From: Marinobacter sp. es.042
GTDB lineage: Bacteria; Pseudomonadota; Gammaproteobacteria; Pseudomonadales; Oleiphilaceae
Length of the DNA stretch: 64,000 nucleotides
Direction of reading: 5' to 3'
NCBI RefSeq assembly: GCF_900188315.1
Contig: NZ_LT897781.1
Span: 2,790,001 to 2,854,000, forward strand
Within the stretch, counting starts at the first letter, position 1. Each line of letters starts with the position of its first letter. The notes beneath the pieces are model-generated. The model was not told the DNA's origin. It was given only the letters and a program-made list of their open reading frames with translations, and searched no databases. Of the stretch, positions 44,589 through 53,726 are shown piece after piece. Position numbers and translations under genes: made by a program.

Positions 44589-45596
44589 ATGCCTGACTGT
44601 CCTGATTACTCGCTGCTCGAACTGGCTTCCGTCCGCGAGGGCGATTCGGTAGGTACCACGCTTGCCAACAGTGTGGCCTATGCACAACGGGCCGAGAAAC
44701 TCGGCTTCAAGCGCTTCTGGCTGGCCGAGCATCACAACATGGAAGGCATCAGCAGCTCCGCGACGTCTGTCCTGATCGGACATATCGCGGGCAAAACGGA
44801 GTCTATTCGGGTCGGTTCCGGTGGTGTCATGCTGCCCAACCACCCGCCACTGGTCATTGCCGAGCAATTCGGAACACTGGAGAGTCTGTACCCGGGGCGG
44901 ATTGATCTCGGACTGGGCCGCGCGCCGGGCACTGACCCGGTGACCGCACGGGCCCTGAGGCGCGACGGTCTGGGTGCTGAACAGTTTCCTGAGGATGTCG
45001 CCCGGCTTCAGTCCCTGCTTGGCCCCCTGCAGCCAGGACAGCCCGTGAAGGCCATTCCAGGCGCGGGCACCAATGTGCCGCTCTGGCTGCTGGGATCAAG
45101 CCTTTACAGCGCCCAGCTGGCCGCCATGCGCGGCCTGCCCTATGCCTTCGCCGGACATTTCGCACCCCGGCTCTACAGGGAAGCGCTCAGAGTCTACCGT
45201 GACAACTTCCAGCCCTCGGAAACGCTTGAACAACCTTATGCCATGCTTGCCCTGCCAGCCGTTCCGGCAGATTCCATTCAGGAGGCAGAGTTTCTGGCTA
45301 CCACCAGCTATCAGCGCATTCTCGCCCTCTTCCGCGGACAACCGCTGTGGATGAAACCGCCCGTAAACAGCATGGACGGGCTCTGGAACGCGGGCGAGAA
45401 AGCCAGCGTGAAGGATTTTCTGGGTCTGCAACTGCTGGGCGATGCCGAAACGATCGGGAGACAGCTCCGGCAGACTCTCTCGGGCATTGAGGTCGAGGAG
45501 CTGATGTTCACGGTGGATATCTACGACCCCGAGAGGCGCCGGCATGCGCTCGACATCCTGGCGCAAACCAGAAATGCCGGGCTGGCATTGTCCTAA
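44589..45596 (+). CDS. Luciferase-like flavin-dependent oxidoreductase (LLM class)
   Basis: The 335-residue protein is a bacterial luciferase-like TIM barrel: [20 protein letters not shown] binds flavin and substrate, followed by [20 protein letters not shown] and [18 protein letters not shown] typical [20 protein letters not shown] segment occurs mid-protein. It uses reduced FMN or F420, here most likely FMN, and its substrate cannot be inferred. The ATG at 44589 has GGGAGCT upstream. Its end overlaps the converging glutathione peroxidase gene by four bases. Confidence 0.88.
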   Translation: MPDCPDYSLLELASVREGDSVGTTLANSVAYAQRAEKLGFKRFWLAEHHNMEGISSSATSVLIGHIAGKTESIRVGSGGVMLPNHPPLVIAEQFGTLESLYPGRIDLGLGRAPGTDPVTARALRRDGLGAEQFPEDVARLQSLLGPLQPGQPVKAIPGAGTNVPLWLLGSSLYSAQLAAMRGLPYAFAGHFAPRLYREALRVYRDNFQPSETLEQPYAMLALPAVPADSIQEAEFLATTSYQRILALFRGQPLWMKPPVNSMDGLWNAGEKASVKDFLGLQLLGDAETIGRQLRQTLSGIEVEELMFTVDIYDPERRRHALDILAQTRNAGLALS

Positions 45597-46144
45597 AGCA
45601 CAGATTCCACCGCGTCAATCAGCTCCGGATCCTGGGGGCGCACCCGGCTCGGAAAGGAGTCGACGACCGTGCCGGAACGGTCAATCACATACTTGGTGAA
45701 GTTCCAGCGCGGGGGTTGGCTCTGCTCGTTGATGGCCCGGAACACCGGGTTGGCCTCGGCCCCGGTCACCGCTCCCGGAGCGATCATGGTGAAGGTCACT
45801 CCGAAGTTCTTGAAACAGACGGTGGCCGCCTCGGCTTCGGAATCTGCCTCCTGCCGGAAATCGTCGCTGGCGAAGCCGACCACAACCAGCCCTTTCCCCG
45901 AATACTGTTTGTGCAGGGCCTCAAGCCCCTCGAACTGCCCTGTATACCCACAGCGGCTTGCGGTATTGACCACCAGCATGGGTTTGCCAGCCGCGAGATC
46001 ACACAGATTTACCGTGTCTGTTGAGTGAAGCTTGCGTTGTTCATGATCCAGAAACGCCGGACAACTGTCCGCCAATGCTACCTGCGCTCCTGATAGACCG
46101 AGAATCAAAGCGGTGATTATCAGACCTCGTTTTACCTGTTTCAT
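45593..46144 (-). CDS. Periplasmic glutathione peroxidase-family protein
   Basis: The 183-residue protein has a Sec signal peptide (residues 1-26, ending ALADS) and the GPx fold with catalytic Cys65 in [20 protein letters not shown]. The aspartate-rich [16 protein letters not shown] replaces the usual CNQFGGQEP, while Gln and the [11 protein letters not shown]rp-Asn pair are kept. It contains cysteine where animals have selenocysteine. It probably reduces lipid or organic peroxides in the periplasm, with thioredoxin-like reductant. The start at 46144 fits the signal peptide. Confidence 0.88.
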   Translation of the reverse strand: MKQVKRGLIITALILGLSGAQVALADSCPAFLDHEQRKLHSTDTVNLCDLAAGKPMLVVNTASRCGYTGQFEGLEALHKQYSGKGLVVVGFASDDFRQEADSEAEAATVCFKNFGVTFTMIAPGAVTGAEANPVFRAINEQSQPPRWNFTKYVIDRSGTVVDSFPSRVRPQDPELIDAVESVL

Positions 46145-46284
46145 GGATCCGGATTCCCTGTTCAACTAAGTTTCATTTATACGCCGCAACCGGACCGATG
46201 GCTCAGCCAGCACGGTGGACAAAGCAGGCCCTGCTGCTCATCATTCAGGTGATTCAAGCGTTCAGCACCGGAGCAACATTCATC

Positions 46285-46824
46285 ATGACAGACACCCCGA
46301 TCCACGTCTTCCTTTCCCACGGCCTGGAGAGCGGCCCTGGCAGCACCAAGATCCAGGCCATGAAAGCCGAGTCCGAAACCTTTCCGGGTATTCAGGCCCA
46401 CGCGATTGATCACAGCAGCACCCGGGAACCAGCGACACGGCTGGCCCAGATGCGCGAGGCAATGGCTGAATACAATGCCAAACCGGAACACACCATCCTT
46501 GCCGGTTCGAGCATGGGTGGCTGGGTCTGCGCCCAGACATCATCGGAAACGCCTGTTCTGGGATGCTTCATGCTGGCGCCAGCCCTGGCGCTGGCCCGGT
46601 ATCCCCAATCCAGCCCGCTGATTCGGGCGGACTACCGTCAGATCATTCATGGTTGGGATGACGACGTGGTGCCGGTAGCGCCCGTGCTTGATCTGGCTCG
46701 TGATCAGGGCCTTCCGATGCTGGTTCTGCCGGATGGGCACCGACTGGAAAACAGTCTTGATCGGGTCGTCAGCGAATTCCGTGAATTCCTTAAAACCTGC
46801 CTTTCAGATATGAATCGACCGTGA
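46285..46824 (+). CDS. Alpha/beta-hydrolase fold protein
   Basis: The 179-residue protein has a nucleophile elbow, AGSSMGGWV, with Ser in GxSxG, an aspartate region GWDDDVVP and a late histidine DGHRLENS, forming a complete catalytic triad. It starts TDTPIHVFLSHGLES with the oxyanion-type HGLESG turn. It is short and of the YqiA/esterase type, so a small ester or thioester substrate is likely. An upstream frame exists, but ATG at 46285 with CGGAG upstream is more likely. Confidence 0.82.
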   Translation: MTDTPIHVFLSHGLESGPGSTKIQAMKAESETFPGIQAHAIDHSSTREPATRLAQMREAMAEYNAKPEHTILAGSSMGGWVCAQTSSETPVLGCFMLAPALALARYPQSSPLIRADYRQIIHGWDDDVVPVAPVLDLARDQGLPMLVLPDGHRLENSLDRVVSEFREFLKTCLSDMNRP

Positions 46825-46919
46825 ATTCATGGACTTGCGAAACCGACAAAAACTCCGTTGCTAAAATGATTGTTTTGGCCATTTTCTTGCGAAAACCGCT
46901 TTGTTTTGCCAGTCTTTAT

Positions 46920-46937
46920 TAATGTAACAATACATTA
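46920..46937. promoter_or_regulatory. Inverted repeat in teaA upstream region
   Basis: TAATGTA and TACATTA (46920-46926 and 46931-46937) flank a four-base spacer, 28 bases before teaA. Further upstream, CTTGCGAAACCG (46834-46845) recurs as CTTGCGAAAACCG (46886-46898). Both could be operators; nothing identifies the regulator. Confidence 0.35.
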
Positions 46938-46965
46938 CGGTAAAAACACGAACGGAGAAAACCCG

Positions 46966-47994
46966 ATGAGCAGCATGAGTAAATTCAAGAAACTGGCCGG
47001 AATTTCAGCGTTCGCGTTCGCTGCGATGACCATGGCGAACTCTGTAAACGCCGCTAACTGGCGCTATGCGCACGAAGAGTACGAAGGCGACGTTCAGGAC
47101 GTATTCGCATACAAGTTCAAGGAATACATTGAGGACAACTCTGACCACACCCTGCAGGTATACCGTTTCGGCGAGCTGGGTGAGTCTGATGACATCATGG
47201 AGCAAACCCAGGCAGGCATCCTGAACTTTGTTAACCAGTCACCCGGCTTTACAGGCTCCCTGATTCCGGAAGCACAGATCTTCTTTATTCCTTACCTGAT
47301 GCCGACCGACATGGATACGGTGATCGAATTCTTCCGAACCAGTAAAGCCATCAACGAAGACTTCCCGGAGCTTTACGCAGAGAAGGGACTGGAGCTTCTC
47401 AAGATGTATCCGGAAGGGGAAATGGTTGTAACGGTTGATGAGCCGGTCACCCAGCCCGAGGACTTCAACAACAAGAAGATCCGGGTCATGACCAACCCGC
47501 TGTTGTCAGAAACCTACTCTGCCTTCGGCGCGACACCGACCCCGCTGCCCTGGGGTGAAGTCTATGGTGCGCTGCAGACAAACATGATCCAGGGGCAGGA
47601 AAACCCGATCTTCTGGATCGAGTCCGGCGGTCTTTATGAAGTGTCCCCGAACCTGGTCTTCACCAAGCACGGCTGGTTCACCACTGCCATGATGGCCAAC
47701 CAGGATTTCTATAATGGCCTGTCTGACGCCGACAAGAAACTGGTTCAGGACGCTGCAGACTTCGCCTTTGAAGAAATCATTGTGCACATCGACGGTCTGG
47801 CGGATGAAGCCCTGGCCAAGATCCAGAAAGCCAGCGATGAAGTCACCGTCACCCGTCTGACCGACGAACAGATCGAAGCCTTCAAGGCCCGTTCGCCCCA
47901 GGTGGAAGAGAAGTTCATCGAAATGACTGGCGACAGTGGCAAAGAACTGCTGAACCAGTTCAAAGCAGACCTGGAAGCAGTTCAGAACAACTAA
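46966..47994 (+). CDS. teaA: Ectoine/hydroxyectoine TRAP binding protein TeaA
   Basis: TeaA binds ectoine or hydroxyectoine in the periplasm. The 342-residue protein has a Sec signal (cleavage near SVNAAN). The mature sequence NWRYAHEEYEGDVQDVF, YRFGELGESDDIMEQTQ, LNFVNQSPGFTGSL and FFIPYLMPTDMDTV is nearly identical to remembered Halomonas elongata TeaA, as are ATPTPLPWGEVYGALQTN and QENPIFWIESGGLYEVSPN. ATG at 46966 has CGGAG upstream. A hairpin follows before the next gene, which usually raises the amount of binding protein over membrane subunits. Confidence 0.92.
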   Translation: MSSMSKFKKLAGISAFAFAAMTMANSVNAANWRYAHEEYEGDVQDVFAYKFKEYIEDNSDHTLQVYRFGELGESDDIMEQTQAGILNFVNQSPGFTGSLIPEAQIFFIPYLMPTDMDTVIEFFRTSKAINEDFPELYAEKGLELLKMYPEGEMVVTVDEPVTQPEDFNNKKIRVMTNPLLSETYSAFGATPTPLPWGEVYGALQTNMIQGQENPIFWIESGGLYEVSPNLVFTKHGWFTTAMMANQDFYNGLSDADKKLVQDAADFAFEEIIVHIDGLADEALAKIQKASDEVTVTRLTDEQIEAFKARSPQVEEKFIEMTGDSGKELLNQFKADLEAVQNN

Positions 47995-48010
47995 GACTAG
48001 TGGAACCACT

Positions 48011-48032
48011 CCCGCCGGCTCCGGCCGGCGGG
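48011..48032 (+). promoter_or_regulatory. Intercistronic GC hairpin between teaA and teaB
   Basis: CCCGCCGGC and GCCGGCGGG form a perfect 9-bp stem with a TCCG loop, 17 bases after the teaA stop. There is no T-tract, so partial readthrough into teaB is expected. This is typical of binding-protein genes that must exceed their membrane partners. Confidence 0.7.
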
Positions 48033-48102
48033 CAGCTTTGCTAACCCCGCCCCGCCGGGGATCCCCTACCGGCAGGGAGCGACATGCTCTGGAGCAGACC
48101 CC

Positions 48103-48696
48103 ATGTCCGAGAATTCCCCGGATCTTGAAGACGACACCGGCACCTACGAGTCCGGCCTGCCCGGTTTTCTGGGGACGATTGATGAAATCATTGCCAAGAC
48201 TGAAGCCTTCATGCTGGCGGTCGGCGTCATCCTCATGGCAATCAACACCTGCGTGAACGTTATTGCGCGGTATGTGTTCGGCGAAGGCCTGTTTTTTTCA
48301 GGTGAAATCAATCGGATACTGATCATCCTTATTACCTTTGCAGGCATCGGCTATGCAGCCCGCCACGGTCGGCACATCCGGATGTCTGCCATCTACGATG
48401 CGTTGCCCGTCAAGGGACGAAAGGTTTTGATGATTTGCATTTCCCTTTTTACCTCGGTGGTGATGTTCTTCCTTTGTTACCACTCCTATGGCTACATCGA
48501 AACCCTCTACAGCCGTGGCCGGATTCTGCCCGCCCTGGGCTTTGAGATCTGGTGGATTTACATCTGGGTGCCTATCGGTTTTGCAATCACAGGTATTCAG
48601 TACCTCCTTACTGCCATCAAGAACTTCACCAGCAAGGATGTGTATCTATCCACTGGCGTGGTCGATGGTTACGCGGATACAGAATCGGAAGTATGA
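48103..48696 (+). CDS. teaB: TRAP transporter small membrane subunit TeaB (DctQ)
   Basis: The 197-residue protein has four membrane helices, roughly at residues 35-60, 65-90, 100-125 and 145-170 (AFMLAVGVILMAINTCVNV, EINRILIILITFAGIGYAA, KVLMICISLFTSVVMFFLC and IYIWVPIGFAITGIQYLL). Its AARHGRHIRMSAIYD loop is typical of DctQ. It links the binding protein to the large subunit. GGAG lies eight bases upstream of the ATG. Confidence 0.92.
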   Translation: MSENSPDLEDDTGTYESGLPGFLGTIDEIIAKTEAFMLAVGVILMAINTCVNVIARYVFGEGLFFSGEINRILIILITFAGIGYAARHGRHIRMSAIYDALPVKGRKVLMICISLFTSVVMFFLCYHSYGYIETLYSRGRILPALGFEIWWIYIWVPIGFAITGIQYLLTAIKNFTSKDVYLSTGVVDGYADTESEV

Positions 48697-48731
48697 CCCC
48701 TGCAGCTGACGTAAAGGAAGGATAAGAAATC

Positions 48732-50015
48732 ATGGCAACTATAATGATGTTGATCATGATCGGGTTGCTGCTGCTGGGCTTCCCGATGATGGTTCCCCTG
48801 ATCACAGGTGCGGTGGTCGGCTTCGTAATGATGTTCGATGGCTTCGGCCAGATGGGTACCTTCGTCCAGCAGATGATGGGCGGTATCCGGCCCGCCTCGC
48901 TGATTGCGGTCCCAATGTTCATTCTGGCGGCGGATATCATGACGCGCGGTCAATCCGCTGACCGGCTGATCAATATGGTCATGGCGTTCATCGGCCACGT
49001 AAAAGGCGGTCTGGCCATCAGTACCGCTACGTCCTGTACCCTGTTCGGTGCCGTGTCTGGTTCTACCCAGGCCACAGTGGTAGCCGTTGGCTCACCTCTG
49101 CGGCCAAAGCTGCTCAAGGCCGGCTATTCCGATTCGTTTTCTCTGGCACTGATCATTAACGCCAGTGACATTGCCTTTTTGATACCCCCGAGCATCGGTT
49201 TCATTATCTACGGGGTAATCTCCGAGACTTCCATTGCGGAACTGTTCATTGCGGGCATCGGCCCAGGCATTATGATTCTGCTCATGTTCTCCATCTATTG
49301 CCTGATTTATGCCCACGTCAACAAGCTTCCCACTGAAGAGAAGTCCACCTGGAAACAACGCGGCGTGGCCATGCGCGAGGCCCTATGGCCTCTGTTCTTC
49401 CCGGTCATTATCGTCGGTGGGATCTACGGAGGCATCTTCAGCCCGACCGAAGCCGCCGCCGTCTGCGTGCTATACGCTTTCCTGCTTGAGTTCGTGGTGT
49501 TCCGGTCACTCAAACTTGCTGACATCTACCGTATCGCAAAGTCTACGGGGCTGATCACGGCGGTCGTGTTTATTCTCGTCGCTGTGGGCACCGGCTTCTC
49601 CTGGATTATTTCCTTTGCCCAGATTCCACAGGCGATTCTGGATTCAGTCGGGATCAGCGACATGGGTCCGGTTGGTGTAATGATCACTATCTGTGTCGCC
49701 TTCTTCATTGCCTGCATGTTCGTGGATCCGATTGTGGTGATTCTGGTGCTGACGCCCATCTTTGCGCCAGCCATCGCGGCCTCAGGCATCGACCCGGTGC
49801 TGGTCGGTGTGCTGATCACCTTGCAGGTAGCCATCGGCTCGGCAACGCCACCGTTCGGCTGTGACATTTTCACGGCCATCGCGATATTTAAGCGCCCCTA
49901 TCTGGAGGTGATTCGCGGCACGCCGCCGTTCGTCTTCATGCTGATAGCTGCTGCCGGGCTCTTGATTGCGTTCCCGCAAATTGCGTTGTTCCTGCGCGAC
50001 CTGGCCTTCAGGTGA
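48732..50015 (+). CDS. teaC: TRAP transporter large permease TeaC (DctM)
   Basis: The 427-residue protein is the sodium-driven channel, with 11-12 hydrophobic segments. DctM signatures are STATSCTLFGAVSGSTQATV, NASDIAFLIPPSIGFIIYGV and SETSIAELFIAGIGPGIM, then FSPTEAAAVCVLYAFLLEF and a late PPFGCDIFTA. Its ATG has AAGGAAGGA upstream. It follows teaB by 35 bases and precedes the UspA gene by 38 bases. Confidence 0.94.
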   Translation: MATIMMLIMIGLLLLGFPMMVPLITGAVVGFVMMFDGFGQMGTFVQQMMGGIRPASLIAVPMFILAADIMTRGQSADRLINMVMAFIGHVKGGLAISTATSCTLFGAVSGSTQATVVAVGSPLRPKLLKAGYSDSFSLALIINASDIAFLIPPSIGFIIYGVISETSIAELFIAGIGPGIMILLMFSIYCLIYAHVNKLPTEEKSTWKQRGVAMREALWPLFFPVIIVGGIYGGIFSPTEAAAVCVLYAFLLEFVVFRSLKLADIYRIAKSTGLITAVVFILVAVGTGFSWIISFAQIPQAILDSVGISDMGPVGVMITICVAFFIACMFVDPIVVILVLTPIFAPAIAASGIDPVLVGVLITLQVAIGSATPPFGCDIFTAIAIFKRPYLEVIRGTPPFVFMLIAAAGLLIAFPQIALFLRDLAFR

Positions 50016-50053
50016 TCTGACCACCCTGGCGGGTGAATACAAAGGAGAGCGAC

Positions 50054-50494
50054 ATGTTCAAACGGATTCTGGTGGCAGTGGACGGCTCAATGACCTCGTT
50101 CGAGGCCTTGAGCAAGGCTATTGAGCTGCAAGAACTGACGGATGCAGAGATCTACCTGCTTTGCGTGTACAAGCATCACAGCCTGTTTGAGGCATCCCTG
50201 TCGATCGGACGGCCGGCTGAAATGGACATCCCGGATAAAGTACTTTCGGAGTACGCCAAGGATGTGGTGAATCACGCGAAACAACTGGCTGCGGAGCGCG
50301 GTGGTAAGAATGTCCGAGGTTTCGTGAAAGCCGGCAAGCCGTCGAGAGTCATCGTCGAGTTTGCCCAGGAAAAAGGTGTAGATCTGATCGTCATCGGCAC
50401 CAAGGGTACGCACAGTGACAAGGATGGCCTGTTTCTGGGCAGTGTTTCACACAGGGTTGCATCCCACGCAAAATGCCCGGTTCTGGTGGTGTGA
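50054..50494 (+). CDS. teaD: UspA-type regulator TeaD
   Basis: The 146-residue protein has the universal stress protein fold: FKRILVAVDGSMTSFEALSKA, VDLIVIGTKGTHSDK and GLFLGSVSHRVASHAKCPVL. The last contains a G-x2-G-x9-GS-like ATP-binding pattern. TeaD of Halomonas binds ATP and down-regulates the TeaABC transporter. The location directly behind teaC makes the same role likely. ATG at 50054 has AAAGGAG upstream; an in-frame start 21 bases earlier is less likely. It converges with the diguanylate cyclase gene. Confidence 0.92.
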   Translation: MFKRILVAVDGSMTSFEALSKAIELQELTDAEIYLLCVYKHHSLFEASLSIGRPAEMDIPDKVLSEYAKDVVNHAKQLAAERGGKNVRGFVKAGKPSRVIVEFAQEKGVDLIVIGTKGTHSDKDGLFLGSVSHRVASHAKCPVLVV

Positions 50495-50498
50495 CTGC

Positions 50499-52760
50499 TC
50501 AAGCAGAGAGTTCGACCCGATTACGGCCGGCTTCCTTGGCGCGATAGAGCGCCCTGTCGGCCAGGGTCAGAATCTGCAACGGTTTCTCGCCACTTTCCGG
50601 CCAACTGGCAACGCCCACCGAGACTGTCAGTGCACCAAGATCCTTCTCCCGATGAATGATCGGCACGTCCCTCACTGCGCTGCTGAGCTGGCTTGCCTTA
50701 TCCATTGCGGCTTCTGATGTTGCTCCCGGCATCACCACCACGAACTCTTCACCACCATAACGGCAAACAATGTCACTCTCACGGAACTGCTTCTGCAGGA
50801 TGCCCGCAACTATTTTCAGGGCATCATCTCCAGCTTCATGACCGTGAGTATCGTTGAACTTCTTGAAGTGATCGATATCGATGATCAACAGCGACAGCGG
50901 AAGATCGTTGCGCTGCGCAACAGCGCTCTCATGCTCGAAAAGCTGATCAAAGTAGCGGCGGTTTTTAAGCCCGGTTAGTCCATCCTCGTACGAAAACTTC
51001 TGCAACTCTTCCCGAAGAGCAATGCTGGAGAGGGTAATACTGATTCTCTGAATGGCCTGGTCCAGTGCCGCTAGCAGACGGGCCGAACCATACTCGCTCT
51101 CTGCGTTATCGAAAACGCCATCCCCCTCCAGCAGAAGAATGCCTTCAGTTATGTTGCCCGCGCTGGCTGACTCCACGTTCACCCAGAAGCAAAGCGTGGC
51201 GGTCTCAGCTTCTCTATCCCCGTCTTCAGCGCCCGGCCACTGTCTCAGTTGCAGCAGCCTGGAGGGTTCCGGGAGACCTTTGCGGGCATCCAGCAATACC
51301 GGCAGAGGTACCGGGCGACCAAATCCCCAGACAGCGACACGATCATACCGGTCGCTTGAGCCTCTTTGATAAAAGGCGCCTTTCAGTGGGCTGCAGATGT
51401 TCGGGAGCGCCCGAGTAAGCAGACCGAACGCCTGCTTCAGACCCAGACAATCCTGGAGTTCGGTAAGGACGTCGCCCAGAATCCTGCTTTTCTCATTTTC
51501 GAAAGTCAGCATCCGGACCCGCGCCTGCTCACGCCGGGCCAGTGCCTCCGCTTTGGCGGTGCGTTCGGCCACCTTTTCCTCCAGAGATACGTTCAGCCGC
51601 TTCAGCGCCTCCTGGGTTCCTGCATAGTGCCACAGAGAGATAACCACGACGGCCAGGGAGAACAGGAGCATACCCCAGCTAACCGGCACCCGTCCCCAGG
51701 GCAGCACGCCATGGGCAACTGCCATATCAACAATCAGCAAGACACAGAAAATGCCAAAGGCCAGTAGCAAAATCTGTTGTTCCCGCAACATCCGACGGAT
51801 ACGACGCAGCACCACCGCGAAAATGATCACCAGAGAAACAAGGAACAGGGCATCGAATGGCGGGAATGTCGAGGACAGATCAAACACGCCAGCAAGCGCG
51901 CCGAGCAATGCACCCACCAGGTATACCAGATGTACTTTCCAGATGAGATTGATGACCCAGGGGCGATGATTGGTCAGCCATTGCTCGAGCAGCAGCGCCA
52001 GGGCCACCGGCAGCATGTAGTAGGAACCGGCGGCCAGGTAATCCCACATCAACGGCTGGTAAGCAATCAGCAGACTGGCCTGGCTTTCTGATACCAGCAT
52101 CAAGGCCGAAGCGAGAGTGAACAGTGAAATACTGGCAAAAGTCTTCTTTTCCGTCTGGAGTAACGCAAAGATGATGGCGAGCAGCGCAATCAGGGTGGCG
52201 AAGCCTGCGATTACGAGAGCTTCGAGGGAATTCTTGAGAATGAACAACACCAGGTCCGGGTGGTCCATAATGGAGACTTCACCCCACAGCCCAATATCCG
52301 TGTAGTTGGAGAACACACGGAAGTACACGGGCTTGCCCTCATACCCCTCAGGCAGGAAGATTTCATGCCAGGGCCAGCCCTCAAAGCGGCCACGCCCCTC
52401 GGCGTCGAACTCTCCATACTGGTAGATTTTCTCGCCGTCGACCCAGACCTGCACGATCAGATCGACACTGAAGATATAAAGAACGGGCTCCTGCCACTCC
52501 CCTGCCGGCAAAGTCACCCGGAACCAGACGTTTTCACGACCTTCGCGGCCAGGAGGGTTGGACGGGAAGCCAATGCTGGCCCACTTTTCCGGCGCATCCT
52601 GCAACACCCACTGGGGGACACCTTCGGAGGTAAACGGAGAGTCACCCCAGCGGTATTCCCAACCCTGAGTTACCGGCTGCGATGCACCGTTGGCCAACGC
52701 GGGCATAAGGAAAACCAGAAGCAGCACACTTGAAAGGCGCAGCAGGCTTATCAATGGCAT
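50499..52760 (-). CDS. Membrane diguanylate cyclase with 7TMR-DISM-like input
   Basis: The 753-residue protein has a signal peptide (residues 1-25) and a periplasmic jelly-roll-like region with WFRVTLPAGEWQEPVLYIFS. About seven membrane helices follow (roughly 185-390), then a coiled coil, a region of about 150 residues of unclear fold, and a GGDEF domain. It has the active motif RYGGEEFVVVMPG near residue 668 and the inhibitory RESD five residues before. It should be an active, feedback-inhibited enzyme making c-di-GMP in response to an external signal, probably a carbohydrate or other small ligand. Confidence 0.9.
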   Translation of the reverse strand: MPLISLLRLSSVLLLVFLMPALANGASQPVTQGWEYRWGDSPFTSEGVPQWVLQDAPEKWASIGFPSNPPGREGRENVWFRVTLPAGEWQEPVLYIFSVDLIVQVWVDGEKIYQYGEFDAEGRGRFEGWPWHEIFLPEGYEGKPVYFRVFSNYTDIGLWGEVSIMDHPDLVLFILKNSLEALVIAGFATLIALLAIIFALLQTEKKTFASISLFTLASALMLVSESQASLLIAYQPLMWDYLAAGSYYMLPVALALLLEQWLTNHRPWVINLIWKVHLVYLVGALLGALAGVFDLSSTFPPFDALFLVSLVIIFAVVLRRIRRMLREQQILLLAFGIFCVLLIVDMAVAHGVLPWGRVPVSWGMLLFSLAVVVISLWHYAGTQEALKRLNVSLEEKVAERTAKAEALARREQARVRMLTFENEKSRILGDVLTELQDCLGLKQAFGLLTRALPNICSPLKGAFYQRGSSDRYDRVAVWGFGRPVPLPVLLDARKGLPEPSRLLQLRQWPGAEDGDREAETATLCFWVNVESASAGNITEGILLLEGDGVFDNAESEYGSARLLAALDQAIQRISITLSSIALREELQKFSYEDGLTGLKNRRYFDQLFEHESAVAQRNDLPLSLLIIDIDHFKKFNDTHGHEAGDDALKIVAGILQKQFRESDIVCRYGGEEFVVVMPGATSEAAMDKASQLSSAVRDVPIIHREKDLGALTVSVGVASWPESGEKPLQILTLADRALYRAKEAGRNRVELSA

Positions 52761-52870
52761 CAGGGAAGCGAACCCGCGTTATGTGACGATTAGACTTGAT
52801 TATAGCCCAGCGCGCTGAAAAGGTGGCGGCCACGTCGGGATTGTGCTGCCCGTCCGCGGGGAAGATCCCG

Positions 52871-53722
52871 TTAGCGTGAGGAACGCCCCATCACCAGCAG
52901 TGCCAACAGCGCGGATCCAACCATCAGCAGCAGGGCCACCGCATTGAGCACGGGCGTCGACCCCTCCCGAAGACGGTTGAAAAGTGCCACCGTCAACGGC
53001 GTGTCACTACCTGTGAGCATAACGGTGGTATTGAAGTTTTCAAATGACATCAGGAACGCCATGGCGGCAGCCCCGAAAATGGATGGCAAAAGCCAGGGCA
53101 AGGTTACGGTAAACCAGGCCACAAGTGGCGTAGCGCCCAGGTTCAGGGCAGCTTCCTCCAGCTGGGGATCAAACTTGCGTAACCGGGCCGCAATCACCAG
53201 GGTGCTCAGGGTCGCGATGAAAGTGACCTGCCCCATCACCACCAGGGTCATACCCGGCCGAAAAAGATCCAGCTCGATACCCCAGGCCGATGAAACATCA
53301 TTGGCCATACCACTGTAGAACACCAGAATGGATACCCCCAGAATGACCCCGGGGATCACCAGCGGCAGCAACATAAGCAGGTACAGGAACTCCTTGCCCC
53401 GGAACTGTACTCGCTCAAACAGCACGGCATTGACACACCCCAGTGCGACGCTCACCAGAGTCACCCAGAAAGCGATCTTGGCACTGACCCAGAGCGCTGT
53501 GAGCAGGCCATCGTCGTGGAAAAGCCCGGTGCGGCCCTCACTGCCATCCGCGAAATACCAGTCCAGGGTAAAGCCTTTCCATGGCAGCGACGGAAAAGGC
53601 GCATCGTTGAAGGCAAACACGGCGGTGACCAGCAGGGGCAAGGCCAGATACACGAAAAATGCCACAAGATAGGCCAGATAGAGGCTATCGAAAAGCCGGG
53701 AGCGGGGAACCGAACGAATCAT
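52871..53722 (-). CDS. Polyamine-type ABC permease, PotC-like (system 1)
   Basis: The 283-residue protein has six membrane helices and the EAA loop EEAALNLGATPLVAWFTVTL, typical of the PotC/PotI branch of PotB-PotC permeases. Preceding text GVILGVSILVFYSGMANDVS is family-like. It is the last gene of a D-A-B-C operon and lies four bases after the PotB-like gene. Polyamine import is inferred from family, not substrate. Confidence 0.88.
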   Translation of the reverse strand: MIRSVPRSRLFDSLYLAYLVAFFVYLALPLLVTAVFAFNDAPFPSLPWKGFTLDWYFADGSEGRTGLFHDDGLLTALWVSAKIAFWVTLVSVALGCVNAVLFERVQFRGKEFLYLLMLLPLVIPGVILGVSILVFYSGMANDVSSAWGIELDLFRPGMTLVVMGQVTFIATLSTLVIAARLRKFDPQLEEAALNLGATPLVAWFTVTLPWLLPSIFGAAAMAFLMSFENFNTTVMLTGSDTPLTVALFNRLREGSTPVLNAVALLLMVGSALLALLVMGRSSR

Positions 53723-53726
53723 GACG

